Shown piece by piece: positions 47,415 through 58,025 of a DNA stretch of 64,000 nt. The position numbers and the translations under genes are program-made. The notes beneath the pieces were generated by a model. It searched no databases, was not told the origin of the DNA, and saw only the letters and a list, made by a program, of their open reading frames with translations. Every line of letters begins with the position of its first letter. The stretch's first letter is position 1. The stretch lies in NCBI RefSeq assembly GCF_001425835.1, contig NZ_LMDP01000003.1, positions 690,001 through 754,000 of the forward strand, in the 5' to 3' direction. The DNA comes from Afipia sp. Root123D2 (GTDB lineage: Bacteria > Pseudomonadota > Alphaproteobacteria > Rhizobiales > Xanthobacteraceae).

Positions 47415-48164
47415 ATGCTCGATGCCGCGCTCAAGGCGCTGTCTCAGATGTTTTCGCAGCCAATGCGCGCGATTCTGTGGAAGTCGGTCGGACTTGCGCT
47501 GGTGCTGGTCGTGGTCGCTGCCATCGGGTTGCAGCGGCTGCTGAGCTGGTTCGCCGGCTCCGGCGAAGTCTGGGCCGAACAGATGCTGGGGCCAGGCTTC
47601 CATACGCCGATCGAGATTCTGGCGTGGATCGTCTCGATCGCCGCCGGACTCGGCATCGTGTTCGGCGCGGTGTTCCTGATGCCGGCGATCACATCGCTGG
47701 TCGCTAGCGTGTTCGTCGATGACGTCGCCGATCATGTCGAGCGCGAGCACTATCCCGCCGAGCGCGCCGGACAGGCACTGCCGGTCGGCCGCGCCGTCAT
47801 TGAAGGCTCCAAGACGGCGCTGCTGACTATCCTGGTTTATCTGATCGCGCTGCCCTTCGTATTCATCGCCGGCGCCGGCTTCATCGCGTTCTTCGTCGCG
47901 ACCGCGTGGCTTCTGGGGCGTGAGTATTTCGAGCTTGCCGCAATGCGCTTCCGGTCCGTGGAAGACGCCAAGCTGATGCGCAAGCAGCACGCCGCGACGG
48001 TGTTCACCGCCGGGCTTTTCATCGCCGCCTTCGTGTCGATCCCGATCGTCAATCTCGCGACGCCGGTGTTCGGCATGGCGTTCATGGTTCACATGCACAA
48101 GCGGCTATCTGGCCCGCGGCCGGAGTTGATCCAGCCCGCGCGCAAATCCAGCGTGCCGGTCTAA
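47415..48164 (+). CDS. EI24/CysZ-family membrane protein
   Basis: The 249-residue product has about four hydrophobic regions (residues 20-45, 70-105, 140-175 and 200-230). The start MLDAALKALSQMFSQPMRAI follows GGGAGGA by 8 nt; the frame is open about 49 codons upstream. The patterns LKALSQMFSQPMRAILWKSV and GREYFELAAMRF fit the EI24 domain shared with CysZ. Sulfate transport is known for CysZ itself but is not assured here. Its stop overlaps the nth stop by 4 bp in convergent orientation. Confidence 0.82.
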   Translation: MLDAALKALSQMFSQPMRAILWKSVGLALVLVVVAAIGLQRLLSWFAGSGEVWAEQMLGPGFHTPIEILAWIVSIAAGLGIVFGAVFLMPAITSLVASVFVDDVADHVEREHYPAERAGQALPVGRAVIEGSKTALLTILVYLIALPFVFIAGAGFIAFFVATAWLLGREYFELAAMRFRSVEDAKLMRKQHAATVFTAGLFIAAFVSIPIVNLATPVFGMAFMVHMHKRLSGPRPELIQPARKSSVPV

Positions 48165-49018
48165 GCGCCCGTGTAGAACGACTTCTCCGGCCATTTGCAC
48201 AAGTCGTTTATAATACACTTGCCGCAAAGAGGTTTGCGCGCAACGCATGTATAGCGGCCGTGCAGAATCAGCCAGTGATGGGCGTGGCGCATGAATTCGT
48301 CCGGCACAACTTCGAGCAAGCCAAGTTCAACTTCGAGCGGCGTCTTGCCCGGCGCAAGGCCCGTGCGATTGCCGACCCGGAACAGGTGCGTGTCGACCGC
48401 AATCGTCGGTTCACCGAACGCGATGTTGAGCACCACATTGGCGGTCTTGCGGCCAACGCCAGGCAACGCCTCAAGCGCCTCGCGGCTGCGCGGCACCTCG
48501 CCGCCATGCAGCGCGATCAGTTGCTCCGACAGGGCGATGACGTTCTTCGCCTTGTTGCGGTAGAGCCCGATGGTCTTGATGAAGTCGCGCACCGTCTCCT
48601 CGCCTAGCGCCACCATTTTCTGCGGCGTGTCGGCGACCGGAAACAGCTCGCGTGTCGCCTTGTTGACACCGGCGTCGGTCGCCTGCGCCGACAGCGCGAC
48701 CGCGACCAGCAACGTGTAAGGGTTGAGATGCTCGAGTTCGCCCTTCGGATCCGGATTGGCCGCACGGAAACGTGAAAAGGCCTCGAACACCTCGGCCGCA
48801 GTCCATGGTTTGATCTTCGGCGCGATTCTGGCGGACGGACGGCCCACCGCCTTGGACGAAGACTTGGTGGACGAGGAAGGCTTGGCGGACGCGGAAGATT
48901 TGGCGGACAAGGAAGATTTGGTCGAAGAGGACTTGCGCTGAGGCAATGATTTGGGCGTGGAAGCCGTCTTTTTTCCAACTCGTGCCGCCGGTGTCGCAAC
49001 GCTCGTTTTTTTCGCCAT
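48161..49018 (-). CDS. nth: Endonuclease III, with Lys/Ser-rich N-terminal tail
   Basis: Nth excises oxidised pyrimidines and cuts at abasic sites. The core (about residues 70-285) has the HhH motif with catalytic Lys in LPGVGRKTANVVLN, catalytic Asp in AVDTHLFRVGNR, and the [4Fe-4S] ligands C-X6-C-X2-C-X5-C in CVARKPLCGKCIINDLC. The first 65 residues (MAKKTSVATPAARVGKKT..) are repetitive Lys/Ser/Ala and not seen in E. coli Nth. The start is placed at ATG 49018; a longer frame upstream is antisense to the DUF2244 gene. The DUF2244 gene begins only 22 bp away, divergently. Confidence 0.94.
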   Translation of the reverse strand: MAKKTSVATPAARVGKKTASTPKSLPQRKSSSTKSSLSAKSSASAKPSSSTKSSSKAVGRPSARIAPKIKPWTAAEVFEAFSRFRAANPDPKGELEHLNPYTLLVAVALSAQATDAGVNKATRELFPVADTPQKMVALGEETVRDFIKTIGLYRNKAKNVIALSEQLIALHGGEVPRSREALEALPGVGRKTANVVLNIAFGEPTIAVDTHLFRVGNRTGLAPGKTPLEVELGLLEVVPDEFMRHAHHWLILHGRYTCVARKPLCGKCIINDLCKWPEKSFYTGA

Positions 49019-49026
49019 GATCCCGG

Positions 49027-49032
49027 TATAAT
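49027..49032 (+). promoter_or_regulatory. TATAAT box in the nth-DUF2244 gap
   Basis: A perfect TATAAT lies 8 nt before the DUF2244 ATG. If used, transcription would begin at or next to the start codon, giving a nearly leaderless mRNA. The -35 region (around 49004-49009) is poor. Confidence 0.35.
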
Positions 49033-49040
49033 GAAGCACC

Positions 49041-49565
49041 ATGACGGACCGCAATGACTTTGATAGCTGGCCGGAAACGCCGCCCGAACTGTTCTCGGCG
49101 GTACTGACCCCGCATCGTTCGCTCAGCCGCACCGGCTTCATTGTTCTGATGACGGTACTCACGGCGGTCAGCTTCGCTGCGGGCATGGTGTTTCTTCATA
49201 TGGGCGCGTGGCCGGTGCTCGGATTTTTCTGCCTCGATGCGCTGCTGATCTACTGGGCGTTCCGGATTAATTTCCGCCGCGCTGCCGCCCGCGAGGAAAT
49301 CACCGTGACGCCGTGGGAATTGCGCGTCTCCCGCATCAGCCATCGCGGCCACCGCATGGAATGGTCGGTCAATCCGCTCTGGGTTCGCCTCGACAAGAAA
49401 AGCCACGCGGAGTTCGGCATCGAAAAGCTGTATCTGGTCTCGCGCGGGCGCCGCATCGTCATCGCCGACTTTCTCGGATCGGACGAAAAAGCAAGCTTTT
49501 CCAAAGCTTTGTCTGAGGCCCTGGAAGCCGCCCGGCGCGGCCCGACCTACAATCCGATAACCTGA
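49041..49565 (+). CDS. DUF2244 integral membrane protein
   Basis: The 174-residue product has two adjacent membrane helices (about residues 34-52 and 56-73, LMTVLTAVSFAAGMVF and VLGFFCLDALLIYWAF). A cytoplasmic beta-rich domain follows (EITVTPWELRVSRISHRGHR, LWVRLDKKSHAEFG, GRRIVIADFLGSDEKASFS). This is the DUF2244 pattern of alphaproteobacteria, of unknown function. No convincing Shine-Dalgarno is present. It is divergent from nth with a 22-bp gap. Confidence 0.85.
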   Translation: MTDRNDFDSWPETPPELFSAVLTPHRSLSRTGFIVLMTVLTAVSFAAGMVFLHMGAWPVLGFFCLDALLIYWAFRINFRRAAAREEITVTPWELRVSRISHRGHRMEWSVNPLWVRLDKKSHAEFGIEKLYLVSRGRRIVIADFLGSDEKASFSKALSEALEAARRGPTYNPIT

Positions 49566-49618
49566 AACTCATCGGGAATCGGGTGGTTGCAATCACCCGC
49601 ACCGCCTACATCAATGGC

Positions 49619-50557
49619 ATGATGAACATCGCCATGACCAAGATCGAGTCCAAGATCGAACCGATGAGCCTTCAAACCACCTCGCAGCGTCTTGCGGGAC
49701 CGTTGCGCGACGAGGACGCGCTGCGCGACTACGATGCCGTGCGCCGGACCATCGCCTTCATTTCCGAACATTGGCGCACGCAGCCGACCATCGAGGCGAT
49801 GGCCGATGCCGCCAGCGTCACGCCGGACGAACTGCATCATCTGTTCCGGCGCTGGGCCGGCCTGACGCCGAAGGCCTTCATGCAGGCGCTGACGCTCGAC
49901 AACGCCAAGCGGCTGCTGCGCGATTCCGCCAGCGTGCTCGACGCCGCCTACGATTCAGGCCTGTCCGGGCCGGGACGGTTGCACGACCTGTTCGTCACGC
50001 ACGAAGCGATGTCGCCGGGCGAATGGAAGAAGGGCGGCGCCGGCATGACGCTGCATTACGGCTCTCACCCGTCGCCGTTCGGCACCGCGATCGTGATCGC
50101 CAGCGATCGCGGACTGGCCGGCCTTGCTTTCGCTGACGAAGGCGACGAGCGCGCCGCGCTCAAGGACATGCAGCGGCGCTGGCCGCTCGCGACCTATGTC
50201 GAGGATCATCCGGGGACCGCTGCGCTCGCGGGCCGCGTTTTCGATTCATCGCAATGGCGCGCCGACCAGCCGCTGCGCGTGGTGCTGATCGGCACTGACT
50301 TCGAAGTGCGGGTATGGGAGACGCTGCTGAAGATTCCGATGGGCCGCGCCACCACCTATTCCGACGTCGCCTGCAAGATCGATGCGCCGAAAGCCTCGCG
50401 CGCGGTCGGCGCGGCGGTGGGCAAGAATCCAATTTCGTTCGTGGTCCCGTGTCATCGCGTGATCGGCAAAAGCGGCGCGCTCACCGGCTATCACTGGGGC
50501 ATCACCCGTAAGCGTGCGATGCTCGGCTGGGAAAGCGGGCAAGCCGCGGGGCAGTAA
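49619..50557 (+). CDS. AraC-type HTH / methylated-DNA-cysteine methyltransferase fusion (Ada-like)
   Basis: The product joins an AraC-type DNA-binding domain (IAFISEHWRTQPTIEAMADA, LFRRWAGLTPKAFMQALTLD) to an O6-alkylguanine transferase. The acceptor Cys is in FVVPCHRVIGKSGALTGYHW. The N-terminal zinc-Cys methylphosphotriester domain of E. coli Ada is absent. The start is uncertain: ATGs at 49619, 49622, 49634 and 49664 and a GTG at 49583 are all in frame, with no strong ribosome-binding site. Repair of alkylated DNA is likely; transcriptional control is inferred. Confidence 0.88.
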   Translation: MMNIAMTKIESKIEPMSLQTTSQRLAGPLRDEDALRDYDAVRRTIAFISEHWRTQPTIEAMADAASVTPDELHHLFRRWAGLTPKAFMQALTLDNAKRLLRDSASVLDAAYDSGLSGPGRLHDLFVTHEAMSPGEWKKGGAGMTLHYGSHPSPFGTAIVIASDRGLAGLAFADEGDERAALKDMQRRWPLATYVEDHPGTAALAGRVFDSSQWRADQPLRVVLIGTDFEVRVWETLLKIPMGRATTYSDVACKIDAPKASRAVGAAVGKNPISFVVPCHRVIGKSGALTGYHWGITRKRAMLGWESGQAAGQ

Positions 50558-50573
50558 CGCCTGCAGCGTATAG

Positions 50574-50606
50574 TGAACTGTCATGCCGCCCGGCAATGAC
50601 AGTTCA
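50574..50606. terminator. Long hairpin between convergent MGMT and gpmA genes
   Basis: TGAACTGTCAT and ATGACAGTTCA form a perfect 11-bp stem around an 11-nt GC loop. It starts 17 bp after one stop codon and ends 6 bp before the other. There is no long T-tract on either side, so its strength as a terminator is uncertain. Confidence 0.5.
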
Positions 50607-50612
50607 AGCAGC

Positions 50613-51236
50613 CTATCCCGCAAGATCCTTCACGGACGCCACCGTCGCATCCGCGTTGAGCCGATAGACAACCGGCGCGCCGGTCGCGAGTTCGCGCTTG
50701 AGAATCTGCTCGGGCGTCAGCCTCTCCAGCACCATGATCAGCGCACGCAGCGAGTTGCCGTGCGCCGCGACCAGCGTGCGCTGTCCGCGCAGCACGCACG
50801 GCAGAATTTCCTGCACGTAGTAAGGCAGCGTGCGCGCCAGCGTATCCTTGAGGCTTTCGCCGCCGGGCGGCGGGACGTCGTAGGAGCGGCGCCAGATCAG
50901 CACCTGTTCCTCGCCCCACTTCTTGCGCGCATCGTCCTTGTTGAGACCGGACAGATCGCCATAGTCGCGCTCGTTCAAGGCCTGATCGCGGATGATCGGA
51001 ATGTTGCTCTGACCCAGTTCTTTCAATGCGAGATCGAGCGTGTGTTGCGCGCGCGTCAGCGCCGAGGTGAAGGCAATGTCGAACGACAGCCCCTGCTCTT
51101 TCAGCTTGCCGCCGGCGGCGATCGCTTCCTTGACGCCAAGCTCGGTGAGGTCCGGATCTTTCCAGCCGGTGAACAGGTTTTTCAGATTCCATTCGCTCTG
51201 GCCATGACGCACCAGCACGAGAAGACGTTCGCTCAT
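50613..51236 (-). CDS. gpmA: 2,3-bisphosphoglycerate-dependent phosphoglycerate mutase
   Basis: GpmA interconverts 3- and 2-phosphoglycerate in glycolysis and gluconeogenesis. The start [20 protein letters not shown] has the phosphorylated His in [10 protein letters not shown]; the longer upstream frame is not family-like. The 207-residue length is the short alphaproteobacterial form. [20 protein letters not shown] and the second His in [15 protein letters not shown] are present. It lies 23 bp downstream of dapB on the same strand. Confidence 0.96.
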   Translation of the reverse strand: MSERLLVLVRHGQSEWNLKNLFTGWKDPDLTELGVKEAIAAGGKLKEQGLSFDIAFTSALTRAQHTLDLALKELGQSNIPIIRDQALNERDYGDLSGLNKDDARKKWGEEQVLIWRRSYDVPPPGGESLKDTLARTLPYYVQEILPCVLRGQRTLVAAHGNSLRALIMVLERLTPEQILKRELATGAPVVYRLNADATVASVKDLAG

Positions 51237-51259
51237 GTGAACTTCCTGTAACTTTGTTA

Positions 51260-52075
51260 TTATGACGGTTTCAGGGCAAGCACATCGGCCATCGAATAGT
51301 GGCCCGGCTTGCGCCCGTGCGCCCACATCGCAGCCTTCAGCGCGCCGCGCGCGAAGATCATCCGGTCCTCGGACTTGTGCGTGAGTTCGATACGTTCATA
51401 CGGACCGGCGAAGATCACGGTGTGATCGCCGGTCACGGTGCCGCCGCGCAATGTCGCAAAGCCGATGTCGCCGGAATGCCGCGCGCCGGTATGACCGTCG
51501 CGCGAACGCACCGAGCGTGCATCGAGATTGACGGCGCGGCCTTCGGCGGCGGCTTGTCCGAGCAGAAACGCCGTGCCCGAGGGCGCGTCAATCTTGGCCT
51601 TGTGATGCATCTCGAGAATCTCGATGTCGAAATCGTCGTCGAGCGATTTCGCCACCTGCTTCACCAGCGCGGCAAGCAGGTTGACGCCGAGGCTCATGTT
51701 GCCCGACTGCACGACGATGGCGCGCGAGGTCACGCTCTTGATCACGGCGTTGTCCGACGCCGACAATCCGGTGGTGCCGATCACATGCACGATCCCGCGC
51801 TCGGCGGCGATCGCGATATTGGCGATGGTCGCGGCCGGCACCGTGAAGTCGATGATGCCGTCAGCATCCTTCGACAGGCTCCACAAATCGCCGGACAGCA
51901 TGACGCCGTTCGGCGGTAGCCCTGCCAGCACGCCCGAATCCTCGCCGAGCAATTCGGAGCTCGGCGCTTCCAGCGCGCCGGTGAGCGTCACGCCTTCCGT
52001 CTCGGCAATGGCGCGGATCAGGGTCCGGCCCATCCGTCCGCCCGCTCCCGCCACGATCAACCGCATATCGGACAT
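51260..52075 (-). CDS. dapB: 4-hydroxy-tetrahydrodipicolinate reductase
   Basis: DapB makes tetrahydrodipicolinate in the lysine and diaminopimelate pathway. The 271-residue product has the NAD(P)-binding [26 protein letters not shown], the catalytic [20 protein letters not shown] and [20 protein letters not shown] lies 7 nt before the ATG. It is followed by gpmA and preceded by the DUF1330 and pyrF genes, in the order seen in Rhizobiales. Confidence 0.97.
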   Translation of the reverse strand: MSDMRLIVAGAGGRMGRTLIRAIAETEGVTLTGALEAPSSELLGEDSGVLAGLPPNGVMLSGDLWSLSKDADGIIDFTVPAATIANIAIAAERGIVHVIGTTGLSASDNAVIKSVTSRAIVVQSGNMSLGVNLLAALVKQVAKSLDDDFDIEILEMHHKAKIDAPSGTAFLLGQAAAEGRAVNLDARSVRSRDGHTGARHSGDIGFATLRGGTVTGDHTVIFAGPYERIELTHKSEDRMIFARGALKAAMWAHGRKPGHYSMADVLALKPS

Positions 52076-52158
52076 ATCAAAACCTCTGAAATCAACTGCC
52101 GGTATAGCGGGCGGGCGAGGCTTTGTCAGTACCGCGAGGCGGCTGCTCGATAAGAGTC

Positions 52159-52464
52159 TTAGGGCTGCGGCCCCTCATAGCCTTCGACAATGATGATCTC
52201 GCCTTCGGAGTAAGGCGCGCGCTTCTTGATCAGATCCTGATATTCCGGCGAGTGATAGCAGGCGAGCGCGGTCTCGTAGTCCTTGAATTCGAGCACGACG
52301 TTGCGCGACCGGGCCTTGCCCTCATGGGCTTCATGGGCGCCGCCGCGCACCAGAAACTTCGCGCCGTATTTCTTGAAAACCTCGCCGTTGCTGGCGACGT
52401 AATCGCGCTTGTAGCCTTCAAGATCGTGCACGTCGATGCGCGCAACCCAGTAACCCTTGGCCAT
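52159..52464 (-). CDS. DUF1330 family protein
   Basis: The 101-residue product begins [20 protein letters not shown] and has [20 protein letters not shown]. This is the dimeric ferredoxin-like alpha/beta-barrel pattern of DUF1330. Function is unknown; relatives are ABM-domain-like. The open frame extends upstream through pyrF but only as a shadow. It lies 18 bp after pyrF and is probably co-transcribed with it. Confidence 0.87.
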   Translation of the reverse strand: MAKGYWVARIDVHDLEGYKRDYVASNGEVFKKYGAKFLVRGGAHEAHEGKARSRNVVLEFKDYETALACYHSPEYQDLIKKRAPYSEGEIIIVEGYEGPQP

Positions 52465-52481
52465 GGACGCCTCCCTTGTTG

Positions 52482-53195
52482 TTACAGCGCGCCGCGCGCT
52501 GCCTTGATTTCGGCGACGATGGCGTCCGCCGCCGCTTTCGGATCGGCGGCTTCCATCACCGGACGGCCGACGACGAGATAATCCGCGCCGGCGGCGATCG
52601 CCCGCGCCGGAGTCATGACGCGCTTCTGGTCGCCGGCGGCATTGCCGGCCGGGCGGATGCCCGGCGTCACCAGAGACATGCCGGTGCCGACGATGCCGCG
52701 CAGATTGGCAGCCTCTTCGCCCGAGCACACCAGCCCGTCGATGCCGATGGCCTGGGCCTGACGCGCGCGCATCGCGACCAGCTCGGAGACGCCGAAGCGC
52801 GAGCCGGTGTCCTTCAGGTCGTTATCGTCATAGGAGGTCAGCACGGTGACCGCGAGAATCTTCAGGTTCGATCCGGCACGCGCGTCCACCGCCGCCTTCA
52901 TGGTCTGCGGATAGGCATGAACGGTGAGGAAGGTCGCGCCGAGTTTGGCGACGCTTTCGACGCCGCGCGCCACGGTGTTGCCGATGTCGTGTAGCTTGAG
53001 ATCGACGAAGACTTTCTTGCCGGCGCGCGCCAGTTCGGCGGCGAGCGACAGGCCGCCGGCGTAACCGAGCTGATAACCGATCTTGTAGAACGACACGCTG
53101 TCGCCGAGCCGCGCGATCATCGCCTCGGCATCAGCCACGCCCGGAATATCAAGAGCGACGATCAGCCGGTCGCGCGGCTCGATGGTTTGCGCCAT
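52482..53195 (-). CDS. pyrF: Orotidine 5'-phosphate decarboxylase
   Basis: PyrF makes UMP from OMP, the last step of de novo pyrimidine synthesis. The 237-residue TIM barrel has [18 protein letters not shown] and the catalytic [20 protein letters not shown] with the Asp-Lys-Asp network. It also has the phosphate-binding VTPGIRPAG and [10 protein letters not shown]. It follows the FMN reductase gene after 6 bp on the same strand. Confidence 0.97.
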   Translation of the reverse strand: MAQTIEPRDRLIVALDIPGVADAEAMIARLGDSVSFYKIGYQLGYAGGLSLAAELARAGKKVFVDLKLHDIGNTVARGVESVAKLGATFLTVHAYPQTMKAAVDARAGSNLKILAVTVLTSYDDNDLKDTGSRFGVSELVAMRARQAQAIGIDGLVCSGEEAANLRGIVGTGMSLVTPGIRPAGNAAGDQKRVMTPARAIAAGADYLVVGRPVMEAADPKAAADAIVAEIKAARGAL

Positions 53196-53201
53196 GACAC
53201 C

Positions 53202-53783
53202 TCACATCATTTGCTGGGCGACGTCGATCAACTGCCGCACCGTGGAGCGAAGCTGATCGGCATCGCGCTGGTCTTTCAGGCGATCCATGTCGTCGAACGC
53301 CTGACCTGCGAAGGACAGCGCTATCTGGCGCGGAATCACAGTGGCGCCGCAGCCGAGCGCGAGAATCTGGCGCAGCGCCATCAGCACGCGCAGGCCGCCG
53401 AACTTGCCGTCCGATGCTGCGCCGATCGCGAACGCGCGTTCGCGAAACACCTGACCCAGCGTCTCGTTGCGGTCGCGCACCCGCGTCACCCAGTCGATGG
53501 TGTTCTTCACCAGCGGCGGCACCGAGGAATTGTATTCGGGCGTGACGATCAGCACGCCATGATGCGCTTCGATCATGCGCTTGAGATCGACGGCGTTTTT
53601 CGGAATGCCGGATTTTTCCTCGAGATCGCCGTCGTAGATCGGCAGCGGAAAATCGCCGAGCGAGATCAGCGTGACGTCGACATTCGCCAGCGCGAGTTCC
53701 TTGACCGCAGCGGCGGCGAGCCGCGCGTTGAACGAGCCCGTGCGCAGTGAGCCGGGAATGACAAGGATTTTCAGGACAGCCAT
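53202..53783 (-). CDS. NADPH-dependent FMN reductase-type protein
   Basis: The 193-residue flavodoxin-fold product starts MAVLKILVIPGSLRTGSFNA, with the FMN phosphate loop GSLRTGSFN. GVLIVTPEYNSSVPPLVKNT is the second FMN-contact signature. It belongs to the NAD(P)H:quinone/azo/chromate reductase group (ChrR/SsuE-like); the natural substrate cannot be told. The start is chosen at this ATG, since the frame is open 17 codons upstream without similarity. It runs into pyrF with a 6-bp gap. Confidence 0.9.
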   Translation of the reverse strand: MAVLKILVIPGSLRTGSFNARLAAAAVKELALANVDVTLISLGDFPLPIYDGDLEEKSGIPKNAVDLKRMIEAHHGVLIVTPEYNSSVPPLVKNTIDWVTRVRDRNETLGQVFRERAFAIGAASDGKFGGLRVLMALRQILALGCGATVIPRQIALSFAGQAFDDMDRLKDQRDADQLRSTVRQLIDVAQQMM

Positions 53784-53858
53784 GGAATCAGGATTAGAGC
53801 ATTTCGCGGCAAAGAGGAAACCGGTTTGCCGCAAGGTCCCGAATCTGCAGGGGCCACA

Positions 53859-54458
53859 TCAGCCCTTGCGATAAACCCAGACCCGGGCTGGCGGCAGATT
53901 CATCCAGATCCGTTCGGAGGCCTGGGTCTGGACACCCGGCAGCGATTTCGGAATCGGCGGCACGACAGAGTAAGTGAACTGGATGAACGGCGCGCCGGGA
54001 GCCATCTTGTGGAAGGCATCGCGCATCAGCTTCATGCGCGTCAGCATCGGCTTGGTCACCAGCGGCAGGCCGGATGCCATGGCGGCGGCGGGCTCGTCGA
54101 GCACCGAGAGAGTTTTTTCGAGGCGATAGGCGTCGCCCTGAATGATCCTGGCTTCGGGATAGCGCTCGCGCAGCAGCGCGCAAAATCCCGGATCGAATTC
54201 CACCAGCACCAGCCGCTTCTGCTCGACGCCATGGGCAATCAGCGCGTCGGTGATAGCGCCGGTGCCGGGCCCAAGTTCGACGACCGGGCCTTTCGAATTG
54301 ATGTCGACGTAACGCGCCACGGTGCGGGCCAGAACCTTGCCCGACGGCATCACCGCACCCATGTGCAGCGGCTTTTCAATCCAGGAGCGGAGGAATCGAA
54401 CTTCGTCGTCGAGACGAAGAGGCTTTTTCAATGCACGCGCGGTGGATTGCAAAGGCAT
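53859..54458 (-). CDS. Class I SAM-dependent methyltransferase (PmtA-like phospholipid N-methyltransferase)
   Basis: The 199-residue product has the SAM-binding motif VVELGPGTGAITDALIAHGV and LVLVEFDPGFCALLRERYPE. FLRSWIEKPLHMGAVMPSGK and FIQFTYSVVPPIP are patterns shared with rhizobial phosphatidylethanolamine N-methyltransferases and the related rRNA-adenine-methylase-like family. A role in phosphatidylcholine synthesis is plausible but not proven. It lies downstream of dnaKJ on the same strand, about 90 bp after dnaJ. Confidence 0.78.
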   Translation of the reverse strand: MPLQSTARALKKPLRLDDEVRFLRSWIEKPLHMGAVMPSGKVLARTVARYVDINSKGPVVELGPGTGAITDALIAHGVEQKRLVLVEFDPGFCALLRERYPEARIIQGDAYRLEKTLSVLDEPAAAMASGLPLVTKPMLTRMKLMRDAFHKMAPGAPFIQFTYSVVPPIPKSLPGVQTQASERIWMNLPPARVWVYRKG

Positions 54459-54550
54459 GTTTTTACCGATTCGGATCCGATTGCGGGGCGGGATCCTTAA
54501 ATTTTCTTCACAAATGGGTATCGCCCCAAGCGAAAACGGTCAAGACGATA

Positions 54551-55684
54551 TCACGATGAATTTGCGCGCGTGCCGAAGAAGTCTTTGACCATCTTGAAGA
54601 AACCCGCAGCTTCGGGTTGGGTTTCACCCGAAGACAGCTTTTCGAACTCCGCCAACAGCTCTTTTTGCTTCTTGGTGAGATTCTGCGGCGTTTCGACGAC
54701 AACCTGCACGTACATGTCGCCCATCTGGCGCGACCGCAGCACAGGCATCCCCTTTCCGGCAATCCGGAACCGGCGGCCGGACTGGGTTCCAGCCGGCACC
54801 TTCACCTTGGCTTTTGCCTTGTCGATCGTCGGCACCTCGAAGTCGCCGCCGACCGCCGCCGCCACCATCGACACCGGCACACGGCAGTGCAGATCGGCGC
54901 CGTCGCGCTGGAAGAACTGATGCGACGCGAGCGACAGGAAAATATAGAGGTCGCCCGGCGGGCCGCCCTGAACACCGGCCTCGCCTTCGCCGGCGAGGCG
55001 AATCCGCGTTCCGTCCTCGACGCCCGGCGGAATGTTGACCGACAGCGAACGGTCCTTCTGCACCCGGCCCTGACCCGAACAGGACGGGCACGGGCTTTCG
55101 ATCATCTGGCCGCGGCCCTGACAGCCGGGGCAGGTCCGCTCCAGCGTGAAGAAGCCCTGAGCCTGACGCACACGCCCGGCGCCGCCGCACATCGTGCAGG
55201 CCTTCGGCTTGGTGCCGGTCTTGGCCCCGGTGCCCGAGCATTGCTCGCAGGTGACGGCGACCGGAATCTGGATTTGCGCGGTCTTGCCCTGGAAGGCTTC
55301 TTCCAGGGTGATTTCCATGTTGTAGCGCAGGTCGGCGCCGCGCTCGCGGCCGCCACGGCCGCCGCGCCCGGACATGCCGAATAGGTCTTCGAAAATGTCG
55401 GAGAACGACGAGGCAAAACCGGCGCCGAAGCCATGCCCGGCACCGCCGCCGCCCTGCTCGAAAGCGGCGTGGCCATAACGGTCATAGGCGGCGCGCTTGT
55501 TGCCGTCCTTGAGGATTTCGTAGGCCTCGGAGATTTCCTTGAACTTGTGCTCGCATGACGGATCGCCCGGATTCTTGTCCGGGTGCCACTTCATCGCAAG
55601 CTTGCGGAAGGCCGACTTCAGGCCGGCTTCATCGACGTTGCGCTCGACTTCCAGCGTCTCGTAATAACAAGTCTTGGTCGACAT
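54551..55684 (-). CDS. dnaJ: Chaperone protein DnaJ
   Basis: DnaJ delivers clients to DnaK and stimulates its ATPase. The 377-residue product has the J-domain with HPD ([12 protein letters not shown]), a Gly/Phe-rich region and four zinc-binding CxxCxGxG repeats ([32 protein letters not shown]). The C-terminal substrate-binding domains follow. It follows dnaK after 159 bp containing a stable GC hairpin. Confidence 0.98.
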   Translation of the reverse strand: MSTKTCYYETLEVERNVDEAGLKSAFRKLAMKWHPDKNPGDPSCEHKFKEISEAYEILKDGNKRAAYDRYGHAAFEQGGGGAGHGFGAGFASSFSDIFEDLFGMSGRGGRGGRERGADLRYNMEITLEEAFQGKTAQIQIPVAVTCEQCSGTGAKTGTKPKACTMCGGAGRVRQAQGFFTLERTCPGCQGRGQMIESPCPSCSGQGRVQKDRSLSVNIPPGVEDGTRIRLAGEGEAGVQGGPPGDLYIFLSLASHQFFQRDGADLHCRVPVSMVAAAVGGDFEVPTIDKAKAKVKVPAGTQSGRRFRIAGKGMPVLRSRQMGDMYVQVVVETPQNLTKKQKELLAEFEKLSSGETQPEAAGFFKMVKDFFGTRANSS

Positions 55685-55774
55685 GGATCAGTTTCTCAAC
55701 TGTCATGGCCGGGGAAAAGCGCATCGTGCGCCTTCGGATCGCATGCCCGGCCATCCATCGCTCTTTGAAGATGG

Positions 55775-55797
55775 GCCCCCGGGTTGAACCCGGGGGC
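55775..55797 (-). terminator. GC hairpin between dnaK and dnaJ
   Basis: GCCCCCGGG / CCCGGGGGC forms a perfect 9-bp stem with a 5-nt loop, about 47 bp after the dnaK stop codon on the minus strand. No T-tract follows, so it may set the dnaK:dnaJ ratio by partial termination or protect the dnaK 3' end. Confidence 0.45.
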
Positions 55798-55843
55798 GAC
55801 AAACTCGCGAGGATCGAGAGCCATCGTCAGGCGCTCTCAGTCT

Positions 55844-57757
<1,914 letters not shown>

Positions 57758-57861
57758 GGTCTTCAAATCCTTCTTTTTGCGGCAGGTTGGTTGTGCCCTG
57801 ACGGCGCACCAAAACCCAACCCCCAATAACCCAAACGCGCAGTCCTGCGACGCTAGGCCTC

Positions 57862-57889
57862 ATATAGGAGGGGGGGTGGTGGCCGCAAG
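57862..57889 (-). promoter_or_regulatory. Candidate RpoH promoter of dnaK
   Basis: On the minus strand, CTTG (57889-57886) is followed after exactly 17 nt by CCTATAT (57868-57862). The box begins about 105 nt before the dnaK ATG. It fits alphaproteobacterial heat-shock promoters and resembles the hsp20 and grpE boxes. Confidence 0.55.
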
Positions 57890-58025
57890 GACCGGCTGCG
57901 CGGTTGATCCATTTTATCAGGGGTTTGCGGCACCCGGCCACGCCGGGCGGCGGCGGACCTGCTCCGGTCCGGGGCGGATCGTCGATATAAGCGGATGTTA
58001 ACCGGAAACTTCCAAACATCCGGCC

